A stretch of DNA of 42,130 nucleotides from Bacteroidales bacterium (GTDB lineage Bacteria; Bacteroidota; Bacteroidia; Bacteroidales; JAIPAP01): the NCBI GenBank assembly GCA_021740045.1, contig JAIPAP010000021.1, forward strand, positions 1 to 42,130, written 5' to 3'. This document shows, one piece after another, positions 16,444 to 25,394 of this stretch; the stretch's first letter is position 1; every line of letters begins with the position of its first letter. A model generated the notes under the pieces. The model was not told where the DNA came from and ran no database searches. It saw only the letters and a list, made by a program, of their open reading frames with translations. The position numbers and the translations under genes are program-made.

Positions 16444-17655
16444 GTGATTTTAACCGACATCCTGGCCGACAGACTAAGCAAACTCTCGGAATCCGAAACC
16501 CTCGCCATGACGCGCAAAAGCAGGGAACTCCAAGCTCAGGGTCATAAAGTGATCAATATGAGCATCGGGCAACCCGATTTCTTTACGCCCAATTACATTA
16601 AAGAAGCTGCTAAAAAAGCAATTGATGACAACTTTACCTTTTACCCACCGGTAGCTGGATTCAAAGAACTCAGGGAGGCCATTGCCGATAAATTCAAACG
16701 CGACAATGGTCTTGATTATGATTGCTCACAGGTGGTTGTTTCTACCGGCGCCAAGCAAGCTCTAGCCAATGTAGTATTAAGCCTGGTCAACCCCGGTGAT
16801 GAAGTGGTGGTTCCGGTTCCCTATTGGGTATCTTATCGGGAGATCATTAAACTGGCTGAAGGTAAAGCCGTATTTTTACCAACATCCATCGAAAGTGACT
16901 ACAAAATAACCCCCGCACAGCTTGAAAAAGCCATCACAAATAAAACAAAGCTTTTTATCTTTAGCAGCCCCTGCAACCCGAGTGGTTCAGTTTATACTAA
17001 GGATGAATTGAAAGCGCTGGCCGACGTATTTGCCCGTCATAAAGATGTTTTCGTAATCTCCGATGAGATTTATGAACATATTAACTTTGAAGCTAAACAT
17101 GAAAGCATTGCCCAGTTTTATCCTATAAAAGACCAGGTAATTATTGTTAATGGCGTTTCCAAAGGCTTTGCCATGACCGGCTGGCGCTTGGGTTATATCG
17201 CTGCACCCGAAGCTATTGCAAAGGCCTGTGATAAACTTCAGGGGCAGGTCACTTCAGGCGCCAACACCATTGCGCAGCAGGCAGCCCTGGCAGCAGTTTC
17301 ACAAGACCCGGATAAGTCGGAAGATATGAAGCAAATGCGTAATGCCTTTCTCGAGCGCCGGGATGTGTTGATCAAACTACTGAAAGAAATCCCCGGCATG
17401 AAAGTAAACGTCCCCAAGGGCGCTTTTTACCTCTTTCCCGATATTAGTCACTATTTTGGTAAAAGCGATGGGGAAACCACCATCAACGACAGTTTCGATC
17501 TGGCTGAATATGTACTGGAAAAAGCTCATGTGGCCATCGTACCCGGCTCAGCGTTTGGCAGTCCTGAGTGTGTAAGACTTTCCTATGCCGCCTCGGTTGA
17601 GGAGATCACCGAAGCTGCCAACCGGCTCAAAGAGAAGTTGGGTAGGCTTAGATAG
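16444..17655 (+). CDS. PLP-dependent class I/II aminotransferase (aspartate aminotransferase-like)
   Basis: The 403-residue enzyme is a fold-type I aminotransferase of the subgroup Ib aspartate/prephenate type. Visible elements: INMSIGQPDFFTPN (35-50), STGAKQALANV (100-110), FSSPCNPSGSVY with Asn178, ISDEIYEH with Asp207 and Tyr210, NGVSKGFAMTGWRLGY with the PLP-binding Lys240 and Arg248, and the C-terminal substrate-binding segment ECVRLSYA. Length fits. The start is a GTG at 16444; the family's usual LSKLSESETLAMTRKSREL begins only ten residues later, so the first ATG (16507) would cut into conserved sequence. The gene has its own candidate promoter. Substrate is inferred as aspartate or a related amino acid. 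Confidence 0.93.
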   Translation: MILTDILADRLSKLSESETLAMTRKSRELQAQGHKVINMSIGQPDFFTPNYIKEAAKKAIDDNFTFYPPVAGFKELREAIADKFKRDNGLDYDCSQVVVSTGAKQALANVVLSLVNPGDEVVVPVPYWVSYREIIKLAEGKAVFLPTSIESDYKITPAQLEKAITNKTKLFIFSSPCNPSGSVYTKDELKALADVFARHKDVFVISDEIYEHINFEAKHESIAQFYPIKDQVIIVNGVSKGFAMTGWRLGYIAAPEAIAKACDKLQGQVTSGANTIAQQAALAAVSQDPDKSEDMKQMRNAFLERRDVLIKLLKEIPGMKVNVPKGAFYLFPDISHYFGKSDGETTINDSFDLAEYVLEKAHVAIVPGSAFGSPECVRLSYAASVEEITEAANRLKEKLGRLR

Positions 17656-17731
17656 AGCGTTGGCAGACCACAATTGGCAAAAATGGGGTAGGATAGCATA
17701 AGGAATACAAATTTGAATCAGATAGTCATTC

Positions 17732-17759
17732 AAAAAACTCCGTTATTCCTACCACGGAG
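17732..17759 (-). terminator. Rho-independent terminator of the 17749-18534 gene
   Basis: Read on the minus strand, arms ACGGAG-complementary CTCCGT/ACGGAG (17754-17759 and 17738-17743) form a 6-base stem around a 10-base loop and are followed by six T (17737-17732). The stop codon at 17749-17751 lies in the loop, so termination and gene end coincide. Confidence 0.5.
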
Positions 17760-18534
17760 GTCTTTTATAATACGTTACGTACGGCTCACCATCAATGATT
17801 ATCATGGGTTCATTGTTTTGATTATTTCGCTTTTCGAGGCGGTAGGTCTGGTTTCCCTCAACCTGCGAATTAACATGTAAAAGGTTGCCTTCCAGTCGCC
17901 AGGTACCGCGGTCGCTGTTTTGTGAAACCGAGCCTCCATACATGTCATCATTGCCGTATTGATCATATGTAGTAGCATTAACACTGCCTTCATAAGAGTA
18001 TGTGTACGTTCCGTCAGCAAATATTTCGATAACGCGTTCGGAACTGGATGCACCATAAGAAGACGAGCTGCCGCTGTAATAATACCATTTACCCACCAAC
18101 GATGGATCAATCACACCTTTTATTGTTGCTGGCTGGGTACGAGCTTGGTTTGAATACATACTGGAATATCCTGCCTTTCCAGTTCCGTCATTAACGGCAG
18201 CACCTTCCCGGCTAAACCCGATCGGTTTCATCAGATCTCCGCCGCTAAGCATCAATTTTCCGGATTGCAGAGAATACGTATAAACGGTGGTTTCATAACC
18301 TTGCGGGTCTGTTACCTCCAGTTTATCACCCGATTGCTTATAGGTGTATTGATCGCCGTCGATGAGACAGCTTCCTCCTGCGTTAAATTTGAGCGTCATA
18401 CGATAACCGTATTCCAGGTTAACCCATGCACCAAGAATGGAATTCTCACTTTTCATCTGTTTATCCCCGATTTGTGCTGATAATCCTCCCGAAAAGGTAA
18501 TCAGCATAAGCAATGATATGGTAATTGTTTTCAT
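17749..18534 (-). CDS. Exported protein with two lipocalin-like domains
   Basis: The 261-residue protein has a signal peptide (ISLLMLITFSGGLSAQ) and two similar beta-rich halves. Half one (about 30-110) contains SILGAWVNLEYGYRMTLKFN, GDQYTYKQSGDKLEVTD and SLQSGKLMLSGGD. Half two (about 140-258) contains PSLVGKWYYYSGSSSSYG, VIEIFADGTYTYSYEG, DRGTWRLEGNLLHVNS and YRLEKRNNQNNEPMIIIDGE. The pattern G-W, F-DGTY, GTW-LEGN-L is that of the lipocalin-like fold seen in many Bacteroidota secreted proteins. A low-complexity Ser/Tyr linker is present. No ligand can be assigned. It is transcribed alone and ends at the terminator described above. Confidence 0.75.
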   Translation of the reverse strand: MKTITISLLMLITFSGGLSAQIGDKQMKSENSILGAWVNLEYGYRMTLKFNAGGSCLIDGDQYTYKQSGDKLEVTDPQGYETTVYTYSLQSGKLMLSGGDLMKPIGFSREGAAVNDGTGKAGYSSMYSNQARTQPATIKGVIDPSLVGKWYYYSGSSSSYGASSSERVIEIFADGTYTYSYEGSVNATTYDQYGNDDMYGGSVSQNSDRGTWRLEGNLLHVNSQVEGNQTYRLEKRNNQNNEPMIIIDGEPYVTYYKRPPW

Positions 18535-18840
18535 ATGCTATAAAAAATTGGTTGCCACACAAATATACACAATTAAAGTACGAAAGGGAAGCAAAACTTT
18601 TCAGCGACAGAACGTTCCGATGCCTGAGTGTTGACAGACAAGTTGGTGGTATTGGAGAGTAGGGATTACGATCTTTATCAATTTTCTTAATCTTGTGCGA
18701 TAACCTTATCGAATTTTGAATTTTGAATTATCATAATCACTTAAACAGATTCCCCGTTTATCCACCAGCATCTACAATTCATCAGGATTAATTTCCCTCA
18801 GAAGATATGGCGGTGCATCTTTGCCTCAAAATCAACCGCT
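18535..18840. other. Intergenic region of 306 bases between divergent genes
   Basis: No gene was found. The minus strand has TATATTTG at 18560-18567, a plausible -7 element for the lipocalin-like gene. The plus strand has CATCTTTG near 18816, one base from consensus, ahead of the TonB receptor gene. A short GAATTTTGAATTTTGAATT tandem lies around 18711-18729. Confidence 0.4.
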
Positions 18841-20979
18841 ATGAAAGCTTTAAACCTGATTGTATTTCTTTTCATCCTCAACCTGGGTTCCTTTGCACAG
18901 GTGATCAAGGGAACCATTAGCGATAAATCGGGACAACCGGTTCCGGGGGCCAATGTTTTTCTTGAAGGGACCTATGAAGGAGCCTCCAGTGATGTGAACG
19001 GCCGATTTTCTTTTAAAACGGAAATGCAAGGAAAGCAAAGGCTCCTTGTCAAGTACATCGGCTATTCCGATTATTCAAGGGAAATTGATATTGAAAAAGA
19101 AGATGTTGAGCTAAATATCATTCTCAATGAAAACACCAAGCAATTGAATACCGTGGAGATCATGGCCGGATCTTTTGAAGCGGGCGACAAAAAGAAGGGT
19201 GTGGTAATGAAGCCGTTGGATGTGATGACCACTGCCGGCGGACTGGGTGATGTTTACGGCGCCATGAGCACCTTACCCGGCACCCAGATGGTGGGCGAAG
19301 AAGGCAAGATGTTTGTCAGAGGCGGTGCCTCATATGAAACGCAAACCTTTTTCGACGGCATGTTGGTAGAGCAGCCCTATTATTCCCAAATGCCCGACCT
19401 CCCCACACGCGGTCGCTTTTCGCCCTGGTTGTTTACCGGAACGGTTTTTAGTTCCGGTGGATATTCGGCCGAATACGGGCAGGCGCTTTCTTCGGCGCTC
19501 ATCCTCGAATCGGAAGGCCTGGCCGAGGAAGATGTTACAAGCCTTTCTTTTATGACAGTCGGTGGCGGAGCCTCCCATACCGAGCGTTGGAAAAACACCT
19601 CTCTTTCTCTGCAGGGGAATTACACTGATTTGTCGCCCTATTTTGGTCTGGTCAGGCAAAAGATCGATTGGGACATAGCTCCCCGTGGGGTGGATGGCAC
19701 CATGGTTTTTAGGCATCGTACCGGGAATAATGGGTTGATAAAGGCTTATGCCCGCCACGAAAAAGGAAGGAGCAAGCTTTTTTATCCCGGTGTGGATTCG
19801 GAAAGCGGGCAGGACATCAACCTGAAGGATAACAACACCTATGTGAATACCACCTACAACGGTATCCTGGGCGAAAAATGGGTTTCCAAAGCCGGTTTTT
19901 CCTGGTCGCGCGATCATTCTGATTTCGCCTTTGACCTGAACACCCTGGATGAGACGGTTAATGCGCTGGAAGGCAAATACGCCATCACTTATCTTCATAA
20001 TGATGCCTTTAAGCTGAAGTTTGGCGATGCCTTTTTCCATAAGTCTTATGATCAGAATTATTTCGATGCTGCGCAAAATGAGCATTATTTATCAAGCTTT
20101 ACCGATAACCTTAATGCTGTTTTCCTGGAATCAGAATTTAGCATAGGCTCCAATTTGGCCTTCAGGGCCGGCGGACGCTTTGAATATTCATCTTTGCTGA
20201 AAAAACCCAACCTGGCTCCTCGCCTATCCATGGCATTCAAAACCGGTAAGGAAAGTCAGATATCACTGGCTTATGGTGATTTTTACCAAACCCCTGAAAA
20301 TGATTTTATCAAATTCGCTCCGGGTTTACACTATGAGAAAGCCACCCATTATATCCTGAATTACCAGCTATCGCAGGAAGAACGAACTTTCCGCATGGAA
20401 GGCTATTACAAGGATTATGATGAGTTGGTACAATTCCGGGAACTTAACCTGGCCGATCCTGCTACCTACAGCAATGGGGGAAGCGGCTATGCCAGGGGAT
20501 TCGATATTTTTTGGAGGGACAACACCCATCCTTATTTCGATTATTGGATATCGTATGGCTATCTTGATACCGAACGCGATTACCGGGATTTTCCCGAAAA
20601 AGCCACTCCTCATTTTGTATCGGACCATAACCTGCGTACAGTAGGTAAATATTATATCTCAGGATTGAACACACAAGTTGGGCTTACTTATTTCTTTGCC
20701 AGTGGAAGACCTTACGAAGATCCTAATAAGGAGGGTTTTATGGAACAACAAACCAAGGCCTATCATAACCTTAGCCTGAATTTCAGCTACCTGACCAATA
20801 TCTTTGACAATTTCACGGTGGTGCATTTTTCAATTGATAATCTGCTGGGTAGTGAGCATGTATTTGGCTACCGCTTCAGTGATCAACCTAATAATAACGG
20901 GCATTACAAATCTATGCCCATTGAGCCGGCCGCCAAACGATTTATCTTTTTAGGCGTATTTATTTCTTTAACCGAATAA
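18841..20979 (+). CDS. TonB-dependent outer membrane receptor with N-terminal carboxypeptidase-like domain
   Basis: The 712-residue receptor has a signal peptide (ALNLIVFLFILNLGSFAQ), then a carboxypeptidase regulatory-like domain at about 22-107 (GTISDKSGQPVPGANVFLEG, TSDVNGRFSF-like). A plug follows at about 110-225 (GVVMKPLDVMTTAGGLGDVY, LPGTQMVGEEGKMFVRGGAS, FFDGMLVEQPYYS). The beta barrel ends with FIFLGVFISLTE, whose final residues fit an outer membrane C-terminal strand. At 712 residues it is shorter than SusC proteins (about 1000) and there is no SusD partner, so it belongs to the smaller class of receptors for ions, siderophores or small molecules. A TPR-like gene follows 34 bases later. 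Confidence 0.93.
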   Translation: MKALNLIVFLFILNLGSFAQVIKGTISDKSGQPVPGANVFLEGTYEGASSDVNGRFSFKTEMQGKQRLLVKYIGYSDYSREIDIEKEDVELNIILNENTKQLNTVEIMAGSFEAGDKKKGVVMKPLDVMTTAGGLGDVYGAMSTLPGTQMVGEEGKMFVRGGASYETQTFFDGMLVEQPYYSQMPDLPTRGRFSPWLFTGTVFSSGGYSAEYGQALSSALILESEGLAEEDVTSLSFMTVGGGASHTERWKNTSLSLQGNYTDLSPYFGLVRQKIDWDIAPRGVDGTMVFRHRTGNNGLIKAYARHEKGRSKLFYPGVDSESGQDINLKDNNTYVNTTYNGILGEKWVSKAGFSWSRDHSDFAFDLNTLDETVNALEGKYAITYLHNDAFKLKFGDAFFHKSYDQNYFDAAQNEHYLSSFTDNLNAVFLESEFSIGSNLAFRAGGRFEYSSLLKKPNLAPRLSMAFKTGKESQISLAYGDFYQTPENDFIKFAPGLHYEKATHYILNYQLSQEERTFRMEGYYKDYDELVQFRELNLADPATYSNGGSGYARGFDIFWRDNTHPYFDYWISYGYLDTERDYRDFPEKATPHFVSDHNLRTVGKYYISGLNTQVGLTYFFASGRPYEDPNKEGFMEQQTKAYHNLSLNFSYLTNIFDNFTVVHFSIDNLLGSEHVFGYRFSDQPNNNGHYKSMPIEPAAKRFIFLGVFISLTE

Positions 20980-21013
20980 TCAAGCTGTTTACAAATCATA
21001 AAATCAAAGAAAA

Positions 21014-21655
21014 ATGAAAACATTAGCATTAAGCATGATCGTTCTCCTGGCTTCTATGCTGGGAATAGCGCAGAGCGAAAATTACGAAAAAGCCATGATG
21101 GCTAACATCGAAACCATGAACCAGGCCGGAGAGGCCGAACAAATGATGGAGGTCGCCAATAAGTTCGAACGCATAGCCAATGCGGAGGAAGACCAATGGC
21201 ACCCTTGGTATTATGCAGCCTATTGTGCTGCCGTTTCAACCTATATGGGAGTTGAAAAGGAAAATATCGACCAGCGGCTTGACCAGGCACAGAGCTTTTT
21301 AGACAAGGCATTTAAGCTTGAAAACGACAATGACGAGTTGTATGTATTGCAAGGTTTCATCCATCAGGCTCGTATACAGGTCAATCCTGATGAGCGGGGT
21401 TATCCCTATTCCATGAAATCGAATAAAGCCTTTAACGAAGCCAAGCAAATTAATCCGGATAATCCGCGTTTGTATTACCTGTTGGGGCAAAACACCCTGA
21501 ATACACCGGAAGCCTTTGGCGGTGGAAAAGAGCCGGCTTGCAAGCAATTTAAAGAGGCTGCTGAAAAATTTGCCGCCCACAAATCCGGGTCACCCCTGGC
21601 ACCGACCTGGGGTAAACGCATGACAAAAGAGCTTTTAAAGATGTGCGAAAATTAA
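21014..21655 (+). CDS. Exported TPR-like helical repeat protein
   Basis: The 213-residue protein carries a signal peptide (MKTLALSMIVLLASMLGIAQ) and helical hairpins resembling tetratricopeptide repeats: AEQMMEVANKFERIANAEED, WHPWYYAAYCAAVSTYMG, RLDQAQSFLDKAFKLENDND, ELYVLQGFIHQARIQVNPDE and DNPRLYYLLGQNTLNTPEAF. Probably periplasmic. It lies between the TonB receptor and the LytS-type kinase, on the same strand, so it may form an operon with the receptor. No enzyme motif is seen; a role in protein-protein contacts is inferred. Confidence 0.82.
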   Translation: MKTLALSMIVLLASMLGIAQSENYEKAMMANIETMNQAGEAEQMMEVANKFERIANAEEDQWHPWYYAAYCAAVSTYMGVEKENIDQRLDQAQSFLDKAFKLENDNDELYVLQGFIHQARIQVNPDERGYPYSMKSNKAFNEAKQINPDNPRLYYLLGQNTLNTPEAFGGGKEPACKQFKEAAEKFAAHKSGSPLAPTWGKRMTKELLKMCEN

Positions 21656-21724
21656 TATCTTGCATGATTTCCCGGATGATGGCCATGTTGCCTTCAACCG
21701 GGAAATCATTAAGTTAATGAACAG

Positions 21725-22810
21725 ATGAAAATCACTAAAAAGATCATACTGGGCCACATCCGCGACATCATCATTATAACATTGGTGAGCTTTGCCATCT
21801 CCATGTTTTTTGTTGATGTGGAGAAATTAAACCTGCATAATATCTCGATCAATGCGCTGTATTCCATGCTAATTGGCGGTACATTGTGGAAAGGGAATGA
21901 GGCAACCGGGTATTTTATCGGAACCTCTATTCCTCAAAACAAGAATCCGGGCTTTAACCTCCGTATGCAGGTTACGGGAATGGTCATATTCACAATAACC
22001 GATATATTGATCGTTAACTACATATGGTTCGGGATTATATATGATCATGATTTTTGGAACTTTGTCGTTCAAGGAAGTGGCCTGGGAATCTTTTTAATCC
22101 AATTTATCGTGGCCATGCTCATCGGTTTGATCTTTTATGTAAACGGATATTTCAATGCCTGGAAAGCTTCTTTGAAAAATGAAGAGGCGTTTAAAAGGGA
22201 AAGATTGATCCTGCAATACGAAGCGTTGAAAAACCAAGTCAACCCACATTTTCTTTTTAACAGCTTGAACACCCTATCATCATTGGTTTATGTGGATGTT
22301 GCCAAAGCCGACCGCTTTATTAAAAAGCTAAGCATGATCTACCGATATGTACTGGAGCAGCGGAACAAAGACCTGATCGATCTGGATTCGGAAATGGAAT
22401 TTGTAAGAAATTATGTTGATCTGCAAAAGATCCGGTTTGAAAACAACCTGTTGGTTGATATCAATATTAACAATAGTCCGGATGCACGGGTAATACCCAT
22501 CTCAGTGCAAATGTTAGTTGAAAATGCCATTAAACATAATGTGGTGTCGGAAGAGCGTCCGCTAAAGATTGAGATATTCACCAACAATGATGGTTACCTG
22601 ATGATTCGTAACAACTGGCAGAAAAAGCGAAGCATTAAAAAACAGGAAGGGCAGCACGATTGGACGCATATTGGCCTGCCTAATCTGAAATCGAGATACG
22701 AATACCTTACTGACCGGGAATTTATTGTGAATGATCCTGAGCAGCATGAAGAAGAGCCGGGATATTTTGAGGTGAAGGTTCCGTTGGTGAAAAACGAATC
22801 AGAGACATAG
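21725..22810 (+). CDS. LytS/YehU-type sensor histidine kinase
   Basis: The 361-residue kinase has four membrane segments in its first 140 residues (about 13-30, 42-58, 84-106, 118-140), then a short coiled coil and a His_kinase domain (QYEALKNQVNPHFLFNSLNT with His175, a typical N-PHFLFN box). VKNYV-type helix VRNYVDLQKIRFENNL and the N box VQMLVENAIKHN follow, then GLPNLKSRYEYL. The G boxes are compact, as in LytS/AlgZ-type kinases. It presumably phosphorylates the LytTR regulator encoded 97 bases downstream. The sensed signal is unknown; there is no sizeable periplasmic domain. Confidence 0.92.
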   Translation: MKITKKIILGHIRDIIIITLVSFAISMFFVDVEKLNLHNISINALYSMLIGGTLWKGNEATGYFIGTSIPQNKNPGFNLRMQVTGMVIFTITDILIVNYIWFGIIYDHDFWNFVVQGSGLGIFLIQFIVAMLIGLIFYVNGYFNAWKASLKNEEAFKRERLILQYEALKNQVNPHFLFNSLNTLSSLVYVDVAKADRFIKKLSMIYRYVLEQRNKDLIDLDSEMEFVRNYVDLQKIRFENNLLVDININNSPDARVIPISVQMLVENAIKHNVVSEERPLKIEIFTNNDGYLMIRNNWQKKRSIKKQEGQHDWTHIGLPNLKSRYEYLTDREFIVNDPEQHEEEPGYFEVKVPLVKNESET

Positions 22811-22813
22811 AGA

Positions 22814-22826
22814 CTCAGTGACTGAG
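22814..22826. repeat. 13-base palindrome between kinase and regulator genes
   Basis: CTCAGTGACTGAG is a perfect palindrome around a central G, 94 bases before the regulator start. It could be an operator or part of an mRNA hairpin; a chance palindrome is also possible. Confidence 0.4.
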
Positions 22827-22907
22827 AGATGAACAGTTTGAGACAAGTTATGAGTGGACAATTTTAAAGATATGATCTAATTTTGAAAGTCATATAAATC
22901 AGCAAAA

Positions 22908-23672
22908 ATGAAAGTCATTATCATAGAAGACGAAAAGCTGGCAGCGGATAAATTAGAAAAGCTGCTGAAACAACTGGACAGGGAAATTAGTGTTATGGCC
23001 CGTTTGGATTCGGTGAACAAAAGCGTGCAGTGGTTTAACAATAATCCCGCTCCCGATCTGGCCTTTTTTGATATTCAACTAGCCGACGGCCTCAGCTTTG
23101 AGATCTTTGAAAAAGCCGAAGTCCCCTGCCCTGTAATTTTCACCACCGCCTATGACGAATTCGCCATTAAAGCCTTTAAGGTCAATAGCATCGATTACCT
23201 TCTCAAGCCTGTTGACCTTGAAGAACTAAGCGCCTCCATCAAAAAACTTGAAAAATGGCAAAACTCCTTCCATTCACAGCAAAATGAAAAGCTACTCTAT
23301 GATAAAATGCTCAAGATGCTGACCAATGAATATAAAAGTCGTTTTGTGGTGAAGGTGGGTGAGCATATCCGCAGCATTCCCGTGGAAGAAACCCAATGTT
23401 TTTACAGCATGGAGAAAGCCACTTATCTCCAAACCAACACCAATCGCCATTACGCCATCGATCACACCCTCGATCAAATTGAAGCCTTGGTTGACCCAAC
23501 TCTGTTTTTTCGCATCAATCGTAAATACATTATCAACCTGAACAGCATCAAGGATATCATTACCTATACCAATAGCCGCCTGAAGGTCCTACTTGAAAAC
23601 AATCCCGAAAATGAAGATCTGGTGGTTAGCCGGGAGAAGGTAAAGAATTTTAAATCATGGCTTGATCGGTGA
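22908..23672 (+). CDS. LytTR-family response regulator
   Basis: The 254-residue regulator has a receiver domain (1-120) with acidic pocket IIEDEK, phospho-accepting Asp55 in FFDIQLADG, Thr79/Thr80 and Lys100 in YLLKPVD. The C-terminal LytTR DNA-binding domain runs from about 150 to 250 (RFVVKVGEHIRSIPVEETQC, YLQTNTNRHYAIDHTLDQIE, FFRINRKYIINLNSIKDI). These beta-type DNA-binding domains recognise paired direct repeats. It is the evident partner of the LytS-type kinase just upstream. Whether it controls the TonB receptor and TPR genes nearby is inference from position only. Confidence 0.94.
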   Translation: MKVIIIEDEKLAADKLEKLLKQLDREISVMARLDSVNKSVQWFNNNPAPDLAFFDIQLADGLSFEIFEKAEVPCPVIFTTAYDEFAIKAFKVNSIDYLLKPVDLEELSASIKKLEKWQNSFHSQQNEKLLYDKMLKMLTNEYKSRFVVKVGEHIRSIPVEETQCFYSMEKATYLQTNTNRHYAIDHTLDQIEALVDPTLFFRINRKYIINLNSIKDIITYTNSRLKVLLENNPENEDLVVSREKVKNFKSWLDR

Positions 23673-23771
23673 TCACATAGTGCTCCATGTATAGCTAAAA
23701 AGTTGGCAGTTGGCAAATTGCAGTTAGCAAGTGGGCCCTGATGAAAACTACCTACTTAGGACATACTTAAT

Positions 23772-24905
23772 CTAATTTTCCTGCTTGAACTTCTCCAGCC
23801 TATCTTGCTCCCTTCTCACCTGCTTAAGCAGATTCTCCAATATCTTACGGTTTTTATCAAGGGTGTCGGTGAGCTTCATGGTAGGATTCAGACTATCGAA
23901 CAAGGCTTCTACTTCCAGGGCTTTGCTTTCGACGGTTTGCAAAAGCGCTTCGATATTTTCGGTCTTATCGGGGAATCTTCCACCACGGGCATTCATCCTG
24001 TTGATGTATTCATTGTAGTCTTTAACCACCTCATTCATCATTCTAATGGCCTTATTGTGCATATCAACCTGCTCATTGGCTTGATATACCCGGTGCCGCT
24101 GGTTAAGGTTGGAATAATAACCCCTCACCATTTTGTTAGCGATGCCCACGCGCTTAACCCGTTCCATAGCTTCTACCAATTGCTTTTTTTCCGGTAATGA
24201 AAAATAGCGTTCAATTTCCTTTTCATAATCGATATACCAGTCTTTGTCCGGTTGATGCCTGCCGGTTTTAAAGTCACGGTGATCGATCGGATGATTTACA
24301 AACTGAAAGAGCGGGTCGAAAGGCATGTGACTTTTAAGCATATCCCTGGGTTGCACCATAAAATACTCCTCAGTAAAATGCTTCTTATACCGTTTCTCGG
24401 TCATATGTCCGGCACCCCAGGTAGGATCGAACATGTACCATTTCCCATTTATCTTTGCCGCATTCCATGAATGAGGTATATCATCGATGCTTCCATGTTG
24501 CTTGGTATAACCGGGAACCACCGTTGATTTTAGTCCTGCTGAGCGGGCCAGCGCATTGAACAATTCTGCATAATGCTGACACACCCCAACCTGCTGATGA
24601 AGGGCTTCCTGTATCACATTCTCCCGCAGGGAACTCAAGGTAATGCTTTCGGCCTCATCAAAATCATATCTGATATTATTGGCCACCCAATAATAAATGG
24701 CGTAAGTCTTAGCCACATCCTTCTCAAAACCTTTGGTAAGATAGCTTGCCAGCCTCTCAACAGTGCTTTCGGCTCTCCTGGGAACATCTGCGGCTTGCGA
24801 TCTTATCTCGTGTTTTTCCTTTCCGCTTAACTGGGCAAATAAAAGCAGGGAAAAGGAAAGTAAGGTTAGCAGAAAAACAATTTTTAGGATTACAGCTTTT
24901 TTCAT
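23772..24905 (-). CDS. Exported transglutaminase-like cysteine protease-fold protein
   Basis: The 377-residue protein has a signal peptide (IVFLLTLLSFSLLLFAQ) and a transglutaminase-like domain with full triad: Cys109 in VGVCQHYAELFNALARSAG, His145 in DDIPHSWNAAKINGKWY and Asp160 in MFDPTWGAGH. The C-terminal third (about 285-377) is charged and helical, with a predicted coiled coil (VVKDYNEYINRMNARGG, KNRKILENLLKQVRREQD). In bacteria such domains act as peptidases or peptidoglycan-linked enzymes rather than true transglutaminases. It probably works in the periplasm or at the surface; the substrate is unknown. It is convergent with the LytTR gene and followed upstream by the repeat block. Confidence 0.88.
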   Translation of the reverse strand: MKKAVILKIVFLLTLLSFSLLLFAQLSGKEKHEIRSQAADVPRRAESTVERLASYLTKGFEKDVAKTYAIYYWVANNIRYDFDEAESITLSSLRENVIQEALHQQVGVCQHYAELFNALARSAGLKSTVVPGYTKQHGSIDDIPHSWNAAKINGKWYMFDPTWGAGHMTEKRYKKHFTEEYFMVQPRDMLKSHMPFDPLFQFVNHPIDHRDFKTGRHQPDKDWYIDYEKEIERYFSLPEKKQLVEAMERVKRVGIANKMVRGYYSNLNQRHRVYQANEQVDMHNKAIRMMNEVVKDYNEYINRMNARGGRFPDKTENIEALLQTVESKALEVEALFDSLNPTMKLTDTLDKNRKILENLLKQVRREQDRLEKFKQEN

Positions 24906-24968
24906 GTTTTGATAACGAATGATATGCAGTATTCTGTATGTATGCTTATTGGCATTTGTGGATCAAGT

Positions 24969-25254
24969 AAGATTTCGGTGCGCTGCACCTTCAATTAACC
25001 TGCCAATACATTTGCTATAAAGATTTCGCGGCTATGCCGCTAAATTTTTCATTATAAGCACCAAATCCAATGTATTTAGAAACTGGAATCTCTTTAACAA
25101 TATGGAAACCATTTAAAATGCCGGGAATAGGTGCAGCGCACCGAAAGATTTATAGCACCGAATATTAATCCCGCAGCATAAGGTGCGGAACACCGAAATA
25201 TTTATAGAATCGCATGACAGGCCAGTGGATATAGGTGCAGCGCACCGATATATC
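24969..25254. repeat. Left palindromic repeat block flanking the Y1 transposase
   Basis: The block carries short palindromes at regular spacing: GGTGCGCTGCACC at 24977, GCGGCTATGCCGC at 25028, GGTGCAGCGCACC at 25130, GGTGCGGAACACC at 25182 and GGTGCAGCGCACC at 25234. Intervals are 51, 102, 52 and 52 bases. Most GGTGC palindromes are followed by a GAAA(G/T)ATTTATAG-like tail. The first one is in reverse orientation. Bases 24969-25084 are identical to 25899-26014 on the other side of the transposase. Confidence 0.85.
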
Positions 25255-25345
25255 AATAACCCAGCCTATCAATCTTTGATAATTATACATTTGAATATTC
25301 AGAAATTTTCCGCTTACAAAACCCTGATCAGCCAAAAAAAATACC

Positions 25346-25376
25346 TTGATATTCTTTCAAATATTTATTATCTTTG
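25346..25376 (+). promoter_or_regulatory. Promoter of the Y1 transposase gene
   Basis: TTG at 25346-25348, a 20-base spacer and TATCTTTG at 25369-25376 give a full match to the Bacteroidota promoter pattern. The start codon lies 18 bases after the -7 element, so the leader is very short. Confidence 0.5.
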
Positions 25377-25394
25377 TTAAAAATAAATTCTGTT

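Noticed and set aside
19330-20085. Long minus-strand reading frame inside the TonB receptor gene
   Set aside because: Antisense to a well-supported receptor; no domain or start signal.
23700-23745. TTGGCAGTTGGCAAATTGCAGTTAGC-like tandem before the transglutaminase gene end
   Set aside because: Short imperfect repeats only; no arms, periodicity or second copy to support an element.
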